DNA of 64,000 nucleotides from Pilatotrama ljubarskyi (Eukaryota > Basidiomycota > Agaricomycetes > Polyporales > Polyporaceae). The notes under the pieces are model-generated. The model made no database searches, was not told the origin of the DNA, and worked only from the letters and a program-made list of their open reading frames with translations. The stretch's first letter is position 1; the number at the start of each line of letters is the position of its first letter. Positions 43,723-55,474 of the stretch are shown here, piece after piece. The stretch spans positions 62,001 to 126,000 of the forward strand of contig MU277683.1 in assembly GCA_022385805.1 (NCBI GenBank), read 5' to 3'. The position numbers and the translations under genes were made by a program.

Positions 43723-44433
43723 ATGTCTTCACCCGAAGAGACGTCCTCAGAGTTGTCCGTCTCTTCAGACGACTTCTCGTCCCCCTCATCCTCCCCTCAA
43801 GGCACACTGGTCGAAGAACCCGTTCCCGGACCAGCCCCTGCCGGACGCGCCGCGCTCGACCTCCTTCGCTACGCCGCGCTCCGCGGCGACCTGAACAACA
43901 TCCCGCAACTTGTCCTCAGCGCGGTCTCCGACCCGCACGCCGACACCAACGCGCTCCTCGCCCTCGTCGACGCGCTCATCAAGCTCGGCGTCGACTTCTA
44001 CCCCGCCTGGCTCGCGCTCCAGGACAGGCACCGCTTCCACTGCGCGCGGTGCCACGCATGGTACATGGAGTACGAGAACGGGCCTGGCGCGTGCGTCGTC
44101 CCGCACCAGCCTCCCTCGTATACATTCGTCCTGGGCGACGATGTAACGTACCCCGCGAGGCACTACTACTGCTGCGGGCTCACCGAGGTGGTCTACCCGG
44201 ACATTCCGGACGTACCGAGCGTGGCGTGCTATGTGGGCCCGCACGCGCCGTCCTCGCTGCCCGCTTACGACCTGCGTGCCCCGGTACGGACGTGCGAGGA
44301 CTTGGGCTGTTTCGGCCGGCCTCCGACCCCGCCGGCGGAGCCTCCGAATCCTCCTGGCGAGCTAGCCAACGCGCTCGGGTTGTATGGCGTGGAACAGGTT
44401 CCTTCGGCTTCGCGAGCAAACGGCGTCGTTTGA
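43723..44433 (+). CDS. Hypothetical protein with Cys/His cluster
   Basis: Single-exon frame, 236 residues from ATG 43723 (MSSPEETSSELSVSSDD). It is open further upstream to 43543, but this start follows a clear change in composition. The acidic/Ser-rich lead is followed by a helical region (LDLLRYAALRGDLNNIPQLV, ALVDALIKLGVDFYPAWLAL). Next comes a Cys/His-rich part: HCARCHAWYMEYENGPG, a later CVVPHQ, then HYYCCGLTEVVYP. This could bind zinc. The C-terminus is Pro-rich. I do not recognise the family. Strong G/C third-position bias supports it as coding. Confidence 0.6.
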   Translation: MSSPEETSSELSVSSDDFSSPSSSPQGTLVEEPVPGPAPAGRAALDLLRYAALRGDLNNIPQLVLSAVSDPHADTNALLALVDALIKLGVDFYPAWLALQDRHRFHCARCHAWYMEYENGPGACVVPHQPPSYTFVLGDDVTYPARHYYCCGLTEVVYPDIPDVPSVACYVGPHAPSSLPAYDLRAPVRTCEDLGCFGRPPTPPAEPPNPPGELANALGLYGVEQVPSASRANGVV

Positions 44434-44886
44434 GGGCTCGTACTGTTAGGCCCGCGCCCGCAGCGATCTTGGAACGGAGGCGTCCGCGAGTTTGCACCTG
44501 GATGTGCGGACTGATAGGATTTGGAGGCTTGGAGCTATCATTATATCTACATGTACTGACGTCTATGTAGGCTATTACAGTGTATGACCACCATTGACGG
44601 CCTTTGCTTGATTCGTCCCAGTGCAAAGTATCCGGACCCCGGTGTGCATGCCAGTGAAGGCGTGGTGGACGAATATTGCCACCGATCGTGATTCTGGCAG
44701 GTCGATCGACGGACCTGCCACCGGCCGATCTGCCCTACTTCGTTTCGCGCTCGAATATGCGCTATGCTTTGGCTACGCCCGGGTCCGGTGCGAAGAATGG
44801 GCATAGTGCAGCCAGCAGTGCCCGGCGCACTAGAAGACCACCACGCGTCCATCCTCCAAGCAAGGCGTCTTTCGGCACCCAAGCTT
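44434..44886. other. Intergenic spacer
   Basis: About 450 nt downstream of the Cys/His protein and downstream of the convergent unresolved gene. No further gene recognised. Confidence 0.35.
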
Positions 44887-46052
44887 CACGTCGTTCGCGT
44901 CTCGCCGACCTCAAGGGTTGTCAACTCCGAGAGGTCATTCAGGCGGTAAGGAGACCACTGCGGGGAAGTCTGGACCAACGTGAACTTGGTCAGGGACGGT
45001 AGGAAGCGTTGCAGCGTGTCTCAGAGTGCCTCCGAGGTCGGGGGAAAAAGTCTAGCACGGCTCCCGCCGTTTCAGGTCCCTCGCGAGGGCTATCTTGTTT
45101 GTATACTCGGATGCCTAGCGCGCCGCGTGGATGATGGTGAGAACGCGTACGGCGTTCTGCAGGAAACGTCCTGCCTGTTCACCTGCTCACGGTTCACCCG
45201 AGCAGCGACAAGCGGACAGCCCCTCAAGTTCGGCGGGGCGCATACCGCTTTCTCTTCGCGTCGAGACTGGGAGCACAGGAAATTTGCAGCTCACCTGAGA
45301 GTTATCGTCGTACGCGACTGAGAGCAGACTTCCATCTGCACTGGCCGCGCGGATCGTTGCTGTGCGCGTGCGTGCGTACGGGCGCACACCGTGCCTGACG
45401 AAATTCGATGGGCCCTCGCGCAAATGTATGGACATGGTCCGGGGTGCGCCGGTTATCAGGCTGATTTTGTCTGAATCTGTGATTGAGAAGTCCGCGTCCG
45501 ACCTGCCTCATGATGCGCAGGCTTCGAGCGGCAGAGAGCTGTGGGCCGGACTGTCAGAGAAATCAAGACGATGCGTACGTACAGCCGAGTGCCGCCGGGA
45601 AGAGACCTGAAATTGCTGCTCGGGCGAGGGCGATGCAGCAGCAGCCAAGAATAGCCCGGACGATGGCTTGCAGCGAACAAGGGAACTTCGAGGAGCGATG
45701 CAGCGGAGGATGGCTGCGAGACGCAGGAGGAGTTCCGAGGAGGCTGTGGGCCGGGGAGCACAACGCTGCGGACGGGGAGAGCGGAAGAGGGGAGCGAGAG
45801 GGTAAACGCCGGAGGAGGTATGGGCGCCTGTGTGGGGGCATCAGAGAGAAGAGAATGCTCGACAAGAGAGAGACCCGGTGCTGTCGGAGCCTGCGCGGGG
45901 TTCAGCTCTCCTCCGCGCCGTATAACAACACAGGCCTCCGTCCCGTCCCATGCCTCCACCCCGCCCCGAAGCCTTCCTTCCTTCCTCCCCCGAGCATCTC
46001 TTCCGGCAACGCTTGCCTTAACTGACAAGCTCCCCGACGCCAGCTGCCCCAT
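44887..46052 (-). CDS. Unresolved hypothetical gene (two supported exon junctions)
   Basis: One exon ends at 45583 (VPLFAASHRPGYSWLLLHRP, then PGGTRL before a GTACGT donor). It joins in phase 2 to exon 45502-45295, which begins SDADFSITDSDKISLITG and ends AASADGSLLSVAYDDNSQ at a GTGAGC donor in phase 0. The last phrase resembles a beta-propeller strand, but no repeat series is visible. Further exons probably lie between 45114 and 44887, where protein-like frames exist (one contains TKFTLVQTSPQWSPYRLNDL), but I could not join them unambiguously. The start is unclear: an ATG at 46052 lies directly against the opposite-strand ATG of the transporter, leaving no room for a promoter, so the true start is probably lower. 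Confidence 0.4.
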
Positions 46053-48576
46053 ATGGAGTCAGACAGCTCAATCGAGAAACGCAGCGTCCACGACGTCGAC
46101 TCGCACGGCCATGGCAAGCCCCAGCTGGGCACGCAGGACGTCGACGTCGCCGCAGAGCTCACCGCAGGCAAGGACTTCGTCCTCGACCCGGAGGAGGCGG
46201 CGCGTGTGAGGTGCGTGTGGCGTGCAGGCTGTCACTCTGCGCGTTGGCACTGATGGACGGGTTGCGGCGCAGGAGGAAGATTGACTGGCATCTCATGCCG
46301 CTCATGTGCAGTGAGTGTCCATCTGCTAGATATGCTCGCGACGGCGTACTGATCACGACCTCCTATCGCGCCCGCAGTCCTCTACATGTGCGTATCCGCT
46401 GCACGAAAGAGGTAACACGGGCACCGGACTGAACGTGCCTTTCATTATAGGATGCAGTTCGCGGACAAGACGACGCTCGGGCAATCCGCCGTCCTTGGCC
46501 TTCTGTGCGTGCCTCGCCCGGTCCTATACATATCGCGCCGGCCCCTGGTTCTAACTTCGTGCCATCCAGGAATGGCCCGCACCACTACATCGACCAGGCA
46601 CAGTTCAACTGGCTCGGCACGGTCTTCTACCTCTTCTTCCTCGGCTTCGAATGGCCCCAAAACCTCGCCTTGCAGTATCTCCCCGTCGGCAAATGGATGA
46701 GGTGCGTTCGCTCACTCGTCTCTCATACTTCTCGACTGACAACAGCGGATGATGCGCGTAGCATCAACATCCTTGTGTGGGCGATCGCGCTCCTGTGCCA
46801 TGCCGCCGCGAAGACGTTTGGCGAGTTCTTCGCGTGCCGCGCGTTCCTCGGGATTTGCGAGGGCGCGATCACGCCCGGCTTCATGATCGTCACGTCCATG
46901 TTCTACACCCGTCAAGAACAGACGCAGCGTGTCGGATACTGGTGTACGTTCAGCTCTACTGCTCTCGGGTCTAGAGTTTCTGATCTGAACTTGTGCAGTC
47001 CTCATGAATGGCGCTGCCATCATCCTCCTCGGACTGGTCGCATACGGCACCCTCCACATCCATTCTAGCATTCTCCAAGCCTGGCAATGGCAAGTCCTAA
47101 AGATACCTCCGTGTGTCATGAAGACTGTTTCGCTGACAGGAGGCACTCGGCAGGCTCATGATCATCACCGGCATAATCACCTTCGTCGTCGCCATCCTCT
47201 TCTGGTAAGCGTCTTTCCGTCGGCACCAGCGCCCAGAAAGGCTGATTGCTTGCCGTCGTCAGGTTCTTCTTCCCCGACTCGCCCGCGAACGCGTGGTTCC
47301 TCACACCCGAGGAGCGCGTCATCGCCGTCGAGCGTATCAAGGTGAACCAGGCCGGCGTCGAGAACAAGCACTTCAAGGCCGAGCAGTAAGTTCAAGAACG
47401 ACCTTTGAATAGCATTCACCCGAGCATGACGTTGATCGACCTGCGACAGGTTCATCGAGTGCCTGAAGGACCCGAAGACGTGGCTCTTCTTCTTCTTCTC
47501 TGCCATCTCGTACGTCCCCGACTCCCTTCTATCCGGCGTGCCTTCATATCGCTCAACTTCATCACCCGGCTCTAGGAACGTCACGAACTCGGTATGTCCT
47601 GGCTCGCGCTGTGCTTTCTCGAACATACGGGGCTGACACTTTGTACGACACGCAGCTGAGCAACCAGCGCCAACTCATCGTCGCCGGCTTCGGGTTCAAC
47701 TCGCTGCAGACCACGCTCCTCGGCTGCGTCGACGGTGCCGTCGAGAGTGCGTCTTCCCTTGCTCTTTGCCCCCTCGCGTTGGACGCATAGCTGACGGAGA
47801 ACACTTCTGCGGTGGTCGACGAGCAGTCATCGTCATCTTCTGCACGGTCACCTCGGCGACGTACTGGAAGAACGGGCGCGCGTACTCGGCCGTGCTCGCG
47901 TATTGCGTCGCGATCCTCGGCTCGATTCTCGTCAACACGCTCCCGTCGAGCGATAGGATCGGCCTGCTCTTCTCGTACTGGATCTCAAGTCAGTTGTGTT
48001 ACACTAGCGCGCCGTATGGTGGATCCTGACTTCCATCGCACAGTCACCTCTATCGCGCCCTTCGTGGTGATGCTCGCATGGGTCGGCTCGACCACCGCCG
48101 GCCACACCAAACGTACGCTTGCCCTTCCCCTTGTATGTCCGCATCGTAGCGCTGACCCCCTTCTCCTTCTAGGCCTCACCACCAACGCCATCGTCATGAT
48201 CGGGTACGCGGTCGGCAACGCCGCGGGCCCGCAGTACTGGCAGGACAAGTTCAAGCCGCGCAACCACGTCCCCTGGCTCATCCTATCCATCTGCTGGGCC
48301 GTCTCCGCGCTGCTGCTCCTCGCGACGCGCGTCTACTTGGCGCGCGAGAACGCGCGCAGGGAGCGGGAGGGCCACGACGCTACGTACGACGACGTGTTCG
48401 TGGCAGAGACGCGCCCGGACGGGACGGTCGTCGAGAAAAAGGTCGACAAGGTGCGTCGCAGGGGTCAGGGGGTCGTGGGGATGTGTGGCATGGCAGGGTA
48501 CTGACGGATCGCTCTCCTGCAGGCCTTCCTAGATTTGACAGACGTCCAGAACCGCGACTTCCGCTACGTCCTGTGA
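46053..48576 (+). CDS. MFS anion:cation symporter, Dal5/allantoate-permease type
   Basis: Plasma-membrane proton-coupled transporter for an organic anion or vitamin; substrate unknown. At least 14 exons. The first four are 46053-46210, 46273-46310, 46378-46387 (10 nt) and 46451-46504; their phases close only if the 10-nt exon is used. Joined, they read RRKIDWHLMPLM, C, ILYM, MQFADKTTLGQSAVLGL, the conserved first membrane helix of the family. Later segments: NWLGTVFYLFFLGFEWPQN, GEFFACRAFLGICEGAITPG, FFPDSPANAWFLTPEERV, FIECLKDPKTWLFFFF, VIIFCTVTSATYW, TTNAIVMIGYAVGNAAGPQY, and a cytoplasmic tail ending NRDFRYVL. Both hydrophilic ends and the central loop match the family. Confidence 0.88.
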
Positions 48577-51159
48577 ACGCTTCACGCTGACGACACCTCT
48601 GCGCGGCACGAACAGCACGGGCCTGCGCCCATGTTTCAGCCACTGCACCCCGCTCACGGCCGCGCAGGATTTGGCCGTTACATGACTGTATATCACGACC
48701 GTCTACGAACGGCTTGGACGGCACGGACGGATCCCGGACTCCCTCGTACCTACGTTCCATGACCCTCTGCGCCGCGCGACACCACCCCCTCCGTCCGCCA
48801 GCGTAACGCTGTCGCTTGCTCTAAGCTCTTGTTGTATTCTTGTACTTATCATACCCCGATCGCTGTGTAATCGGATCATAGACTGGCGTCTTGGTGGCTT
48901 GGAGAATCGGAACCTCTGCTGCTTGCGTGCTCGCTCAGACGGTTCGGACCTCGGGAAGACTCGGTGTGCGTGCCGGAGAGGTTGCGATTATGTTTGCAAC
49001 GAACGGACGGCGGGACATGCATCGCGTGCTTTCGACGCTCAGCGTCCACGACCGTCTTGTGAGTACCGTGCGCGTTTGGCACTGAGTGTGCGCTCGCGAA
49101 CGCCGACGGGTTTGGAGGTGCGTCATCGTTTTTGTCACAGCCAGGGATCTTCGCCGCGCTACTGTAACTGTACTGTATGTATGTCCAGGGTCCTGACATT
49201 GACAGAAACTCTCAACGCAGGCCCGACGCCTCCGGAATCCGGAGGTGCAGTATGGCTGTCGTACCTAGGCCTGGTGCGTCCCGCCCGAGGCTGCAAGCAA
49301 GCTCTTTGCCTGTAGCATACGCAGCGCCGACCATGACCACCTGCAAGCAGGGGAGAGCGGCCCGTTCATGAGGCCTGAGTCGTGGGGGTCGCGTCCTCGT
49401 CGCGAATGCAGCGCATCGTCTTGTGATGCCTACACGAGAGTGGGCTGAGGCGCGCGCGTCTTTGTCGAGTGCACGTTCGCAGCGTCCCACAGCGTTCGAA
49501 GAGCTTGGCCCCTGCGTGCGCAAGAACGGCCTCGAACCCGGCCGGGTTGATGTCGAGGTACGTGGATCCCGCAGCGCAGAATAACCGCTGCAAGCGAGCA
49601 GACGAGCGCGCCCGCCGTACGCTTCCCACCGCGGGCTGTACTACATAGTAGAACTGCTGTAAGATTGACCCAGCTCAAATGCGACCACATCATGTGACCA
49701 GTAGATGTCACGCATGCGAGGCGACGGCGGCGGCAATAGTATCGAAAACTCATAGCTAAGCTTGAGGCTCAATACGCAAGAAACGGGAAGTGTCAGTCTG
49801 TTGCGAAGTACCCTCTCTGCAACTTGACAGTGGCCGTTTGTCCATAAGATTGCTCCTGATAGAGTAGATACATGTACAGAGGGCGGGCGGCTAGGGAGGA
49901 ATAGCAGTTACATTATCAGGACAAATTGGCAAAGATATAATTCACCGTTGCTGTGGGCGGTCGCGACATGGTAGTGACGTGTTTCCCGTCCGTCAGTCTG
50001 CACGCCCATGCCCTAGAGAGGCAGAAGAGCCCAGATTGGGCTTGAGAACCTCCCAAATTCCACTGTGAGCTGAACTGCATTGAGGAGTGTCAGTGGGGGC
50101 ACGCAAGGCGGTTCTATCGACAGCTTCCGGCATCATCCGCAGAGGCCGATCTGGAGTGTGATGTTGTTGCAGCGCTCGACTCTGTCCCACTGGTGTCTAT
50201 CCGCCGCTCCTACACTCGGTCGCATGGCTTCATGGACGCCTACCGGCGTGGACTCAATGGTAAGCAGGCAGCGTGGGCAGCGAATAAATTCCGCAGCCAC
50301 CGTCTCCTCCCTAGTGATATTCTTACTGAACTCGACCGCACCGGTGTCTCTGCTAACCCTTGATATCATTCTATCCCTGCTATAGCTCATCCTATACATA
50401 TCATACATGTCTATAGTCCCTAGTATACTCGCAGCATACTGTACAGCGGTCACCGTCGCCTACTTCGACTTATTGCAGAATAATACATTATTGGATCCTC
50501 TAGACGCCGGATGCACGTGCCGGTCACGCTGTGACGATAGTGGTCGCATTTGAGCTGGGTCAATCTTACAATGTGAGTGCGAGCGCTGAACGCTATCACT
50601 GATGTCGGGCCTTTGATCGCATATAACTACGCAGGGTCGGGCGAGCGGCGATGACGACTTTCGCAGCTCGCCGTCACCGGCGCGCAAGTGCAGTTGGACT
50701 GTGCGCACCCGTAACTTACAACTTTGACTCCGGTGCGCCAGCCATGGGAGAAGGCACTCCCGCGGGGCGGTGTGCGATTCAACCCGGCGGCGATCCCGCT
50801 TCTCTTGTGTGTGCAGTGTGTCTGCGTGCCGCCGCAGCATCAGGTCATATATCCAGATCCAGGGCGCGTACGGTATCGTAAGATCTTAATGCCAACTGCC
50901 AGGCCTGTCACCAGTTCCGGAGAGCGAGAGAGCGGTAATATCGTCGGTGGCCAAGAAATAGCAAGTAGTCGGTACCTGACCAGTGAATGAATACGCTCGA
51001 TGGAGGGCTTGGGACGCACGCACGATACTGCGATCGGGAGCGATACAGTGGAAGGGTGCGCGAACGAAATCTCCGAGTCTGCGCACCGGAATCTCCAGCC
51101 CTAACTCGTCCAGATCAAGACGGAGGAGAACGGTCCCGAGGTGGATGCATCAATCGCGA
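48577..51159. other. Gene-poor region, 2.6 kb
   Basis: Lies between the convergent stops of the transporter and an F-box-like gene. Short frames only on both strands, none with family resemblance, G/C third-position bias over a useful length, or joinable splice sites. I see no transposon ends or RNA gene here. Confidence 0.45.
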
Positions 51160-52264
51160 TCAGTCCGAGTTGCCATGCAACCCCTCCTGCCAACACCCGT
51201 CGCCATCCACGACGCGCTCCAGCCACTCCTTTTTCACGCGCATGATGCACAATTGCTGGGGCGTCGCGCCCGCCGGCAGAGGAGGCACCTTCAGCGGCGG
51301 GAGCACCTTGACCGGGACCCTCGCCCGCTCCGCCAGTCTGTCCAGATAGCACAGGAAGTCGCGGAACGCGAGGTGCGCGGTGCTCATCTGCGCGCAGGGC
51401 GGCGGCGCGGGATGCGGCTCGATCATTGCGCGGCGCAAATGTGGGAAGTAATCCCGGTAGCTGTCACCTGGCGCATTCAAAAATGATGGTTAACGTGAGA
51501 AGGTGCAAAGGAGAGAATTAGGAGGGATACGCACTGATGACCTGGTCGAGCGTGTCCACGGTGATGCGGGGCAGATGGTCGAGCCGAGAAACTCGGAGGT
51601 GGGTCACGTTCGGCGCGTGCTTCGCCCACTGCATGAAGTCCACGTCCCTGCCTATCCACGCTAGGATGTGGTGCAGCCGCCTGAGCGATGGATAGAGCGG
51701 TCGATCGCTCGGCAGGAACGCGAACGGGAGGAAGCTGGGATCTCCGCCGCAGAGCGTAAGTTCGCGGAGGAGCGGGAAGGAGCAGCGGACGATGCTCGAA
51801 CTTCGCCATTGCGCCTGTATAAGCGCGAATGTGTATAGGTCCGGGGCGACCGACCGGATGAGCCTCGGGACAGTACGTGCGTACTGCTCGTCGAGATTGT
51901 CTTGCGCAGACCGCCAGTGCTGCGTCCGGCGGTTGAGCGATGCGAGAAATTCTGCACGGGAGGCCGGTTGTCGTGATGCGTTGGTAGACGGTGTCATCTC
52001 AAGGCCCCGGCCGAAAAGCGAGAGGATCAAGTGTCGGACGCGGGGGAGCATCTCGGGGGAGCGGGCGCGCTCCTTTTGAAGGCAGTCCATGAATTGCTCG
52101 ACCTGTGCGGGAGAGGTGACGAGAGAGATGGAGTAGAAGCGGACGGGGCGTGAGGCTTCGCGAATGCGCTTCGACACGAGCGAGAGTGAGCATCCGGTGT
52201 ATCCGCCATCGGTGCATGCGTAGAGAGAAATGAGTGTGAGCAGCTCAACTGCCAGCTTGTCCAT
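51160..52264 (-). CDS. F-box-like protein
   Basis: Two exons, 52264-51535 and 51467-51160, join in phase 1 (345 residues). The start MDKLAVELLTLISLYACTDG, followed by CSLSLVSKRIREASRPVRFY, is a degenerate F-box of the type common in Agaricomycetes. Leucine-rich strands follow (LLRELTLCGGDPSFLPFAFL, LRRLHHILAWIG, VTHLRVSRLDHLPRITV). The second exon reads SDSYRDYFPHLRRAMIEP and ends GLHGNSD. The frame is open upstream of 52264, but that ATG best matches the family start. Probable ubiquitin-ligase adaptor; target unknown. Confidence 0.7.
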
Positions 52265-53578
52265 GGTGGCGCCGTCGTGGGGGAATGGGAAGACAGGAGA
52301 GCTGTCTGGTCGGAACCTCGTGAAGCATCGCGTGCGGGGTTTATAGATGGCTGGTCTATGGAGGGTCACGGATGGGATCATAACGTTCTCCGCGCCGGCG
52401 GGACTCGGGAGCACGCGCGCGGAGAAGCCCCTACCAAGGACCCGGCCCTTGCTCGTCGTTCTCGCGAGCAATGTATAACATCTTCATCTTCGTGGGCGCT
52501 GTGATACCTCGCTAGCGGCGCGCACTAAGCCCATGCGCGGCAGACCGCAGCAGCCAGGATAATATGTGAACATGCTGTGCCGGTATTCGCACTGTCGTGA
52601 TTGGATCTCTGAAGGGATAGATGCCGATGTACCTATGAGAATCATCACCGGGAGAAGTCGCTCACTTTCCAAACCGCAACATATCATGGGATCTGTACCT
52701 TTCAGCAAACCGTCGACGTACGGTCCCGGAGATGCCTGGTGCGTCTGTAATATGCACATTGCCCGAGGCAGCGAGAAGCTGGACTATGAGCAGGTATAAG
52801 CATGCGTACTACTCGACCAGTTCGGCTCACCTACCTCACATAGCTTCCGAGGCCAGCACGTGTTCCCAGGTTGCGGACCAGCTTGATCATCGCTCAAAGT
52901 TCCAACGCCGGCTTCGACGTACTCTGTCCGACTCGGACGGCATTGTCACTGTGAGACGTGATAGAAAGTGGCAGACCGAGACACACAAAGACAGATGCAA
53001 TCGAACATACTCCTAAGCAACGTGAGTGGGTGGCCGCACCCGGAGGAGTCGAACTCATCGAGCTCGAGGCACTGGGGCAACAGGTCTAGTAGATATCTCA
53101 GTTAAGGAGTGACTCCGTTAATACAGTCTCCCCTAGGCAGACGTTCCAATGTGCTCTATGATGGGGGGAGGAAAGAGCACAACGTTGAACGTACGGAGTC
53201 GGACCCGTTTCGGATACGGTAACGCGCGAGCGCGCCATAGCATGGATGCACGTGATCAGTTGCGACAATCATTATGCTGCTGCACAGTGCACTGCAGGTT
53301 GGGACACTCCGCTCCCTTTGCCATAAAACACATCGATATCGGAACGCCTGCTGAGCGTAGAGAAGACTGTTCGGACTGCACTCACTCTATCTGGTTACAT
53401 CGGCGACTATATAGCCAGCGACATACATATCCAAGCTCAAGCTGCGCGAGCACTGCAGGATCGTAACCGCCACCAAGGCTCAGGGCTCCCGGTGCCCTGT
53501 GTACTATCCAGTGCCTCGCTCACCATTAGCCAAACTGCTCTTGGCGAATTGCAAGTCTACACTCTTATTACAGCAGTC
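52265..53578. other. Divergent intergenic region, 1.3 kb
   Basis: Upstream of both the F-box-like gene and the myristoylation-motif gene. No gene recognised; a tRNA-like T-loop string near 53045 does not fold (see rejected items). Confidence 0.4.
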
Positions 53579-54619
53579 ATGGGACAACATCAGAGCTCAG
53601 CACTCCCTCCCGCTCCTGATCCCAATCCAACGGACACTACACTACACCCACAGCGTCGCGCTACTCGTCGAAGCAGGCCTCGCCAACCCCGGCGCGGTCC
53701 CCGATATGAAGACGAGCCAGATCCTATAGACCCCTCTGGCCTCACCGATCAGCCGCCGCCGACTTCCCCGGACGACCTCCGCGCCGTACGCACCATCCTC
53801 TCTCGCCTGGGCCTCCCCGCGGAGCTCATCTTCCAAATCATGGACGAAGCAGAGTACTACCCAGCCGTACAGGGCACGTTCCCGGGACCAGGCCTTCCCC
53901 CTGTGACGAGGCTCGACGCTTCCGGAGACTGTCCCAAACACCGCCATTGCGCCGCACGCCTCTGCATGCTCAGCCCGCCCGTCCCAGGCGGCGCATCCGG
54001 AGAGACGTGGAGGGCGAAGAAGGTCGTGTGGACGCTCGAGAGCCACGACCAGGGGTGGGGCGGCGAGCACCCAGGTAACGCAGTCAAGTCTCTCGTTGGT
54101 GGTTCCGCCACGACGGGCATGCTCATCCCAACCGTCACTGATGCAGGGACGTTCCATGCGGCGTACTCCTGGTTCGAGGCATGCATCGTTCGCCCTGTGG
54201 CGTCCGACGGGGACAGCAAGAGTACAGATGCCGCAGCCTTGGATTCTCCTGAGAGCCTCGACGACCTCTTCATGAAGAAGCTCTGCAAAGTAGAGGAGGC
54301 GCGGCCCCACCTCGACATGCTTGGATATACCATGGTGCCACGCCCTGGCGTCCAGGAAGGCGAACGCGACAACTCCGCCTGGCTGGTCCAGCGCAATCTC
54401 TCCGCCAAGAGAGAATTCACGCGCTACCGCATCGAGTGGCGGGCAGGCGAGACGCTCGACCCCGCAGAAGTCGAGGCGACCGGGCGCGGAACAGGCGAGG
54501 GGTTCTTGCAATCTCTGCAGCCCGGCGACCGCGTCGGGCTGTGGATGCGCGCGCTGTTTCCTGGGTGGGCGAACGTCGTCAAGCATGCGTCCGTCGAGGT
54601 TTTCTACGACGTGTACTGA
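53579..54619 (+). CDS. Hypothetical protein with N-myristoylation motif
   Basis: Single-exon frame of 346 residues from ATG 53579. The start MGQHQSSALPP has Gly2 and Ser6, the pattern for N-myristoylation, followed by a basic Arg-rich stretch (RRATRRSRPRQPRRG) that could add membrane contact. A helix (LGLPAELIFQIMDEAEYYP) resembles an F-box-like first helix. The C-terminal half is strand-rich: WFEACIVRP, TRYRIEWRAGET, LQPGDRVGLWMRALFPGW, then HASVEVFYDVY. This pattern recalls plant phloem-protein-2 lectin-like folds, but only weakly. An antisense frame covers the same stretch and is regarded as a shadow. Function unknown. Confidence 0.7.
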   Translation: MGQHQSSALPPAPDPNPTDTTLHPQRRATRRSRPRQPRRGPRYEDEPDPIDPSGLTDQPPPTSPDDLRAVRTILSRLGLPAELIFQIMDEAEYYPAVQGTFPGPGLPPVTRLDASGDCPKHRHCAARLCMLSPPVPGGASGETWRAKKVVWTLESHDQGWGGEHPGNAVKSLVGGSATTGMLIPTVTDAGTFHAAYSWFEACIVRPVASDGDSKSTDAAALDSPESLDDLFMKKLCKVEEARPHLDMLGYTMVPRPGVQEGERDNSAWLVQRNLSAKREFTRYRIEWRAGETLDPAEVEATGRGTGEGFLQSLQPGDRVGLWMRALFPGWANVVKHASVEVFYDVY

Positions 54620-55474
54620 TGATCCCGAGAGTCGGAGAGCGCGCCTCTGGATGCGGACGGACATTATGCGCTATGCCAGTGAGTAGGTGCGTGTACAGGG
54701 CTGGATGGTTGATACCGTTGGATCATCAAGCCGTACTTCATCAGGGAGTTGTACATATTCTACATTCTAGCACTGGCCCCGGTCGATTTGCATGGGTGCG
54801 AGCCGTTTGAAGGTACGACACGCGCATTAGACGGAGGTACTTGAGGTCCGAGGGATCACTTCTGACCCTGACCTCTCCGGATTACATGAGGACACGGTAC
54901 CGGCGTTATGTCGATGCACGCCCGCGACGAGATGAGCGCAACCCTACGCGACCTAGGTCTCGTAGTTCCGTGCACCCACAAGCCGCGATGTCGTAGCCTC
55001 CGACGCGGTGCATCGCCGCCCGCTGTCGATCGGACTTCTTCGCAGCAAGGTCGCAGCACCTCGACCTCTGCCCAACAATCCCGAGGGCCTTCGGCGAAGC
55101 GGCGCGCTCGATGATACCTCAGGCCTCAAGCTCAAGCCGGGGGTGCTAGCAAAGTGCCACCGCCAATGACGATTGTGCTGGAGATCGTGCGACCTATCAC
55201 CACTCTGGCTTCCTGAAACAGGTCTGCAGGTAACAGCAGGCCAACTCCACCTTCATTGAACTGAGAAGTAGCTGGAAGAGCAAAGCAGATAGTAGAGTAC
55301 ATGTTCGCGACCATACGGTATAGTCTAACGCAGTGGGATAGTGATTAGATGGGGAGAACGATTCAGAAAGTCCGCAGTCCAGTCTGAGGCATCGCTCGCA
55401 GAACCATCCCAGGGTCCACAGCCCTGTTCTACATCGAGCATGCTCGCCTCTTTTGACCGCCTCCGCGTCTGCTT
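54620..55474. other. Convergent intergenic spacer
   Basis: About 850 nt between two convergent stops. No gene recognised. Confidence 0.4.

Noticed and set aside
53030..53100. tRNA-like string gagttcgactcctcc on the minus strand
   Set aside because: A T-loop-like TTCGA is present, but the five-base T stem, the acceptor stem and an A box cannot be formed, so no cloverleaf.
53642..54664. 340-codon minus-strand frame
   Set aside because: Antisense to the myristoylation-motif gene; composition (Arg/Ala/Gly/Val-rich) is that expected from complementing biased codons.
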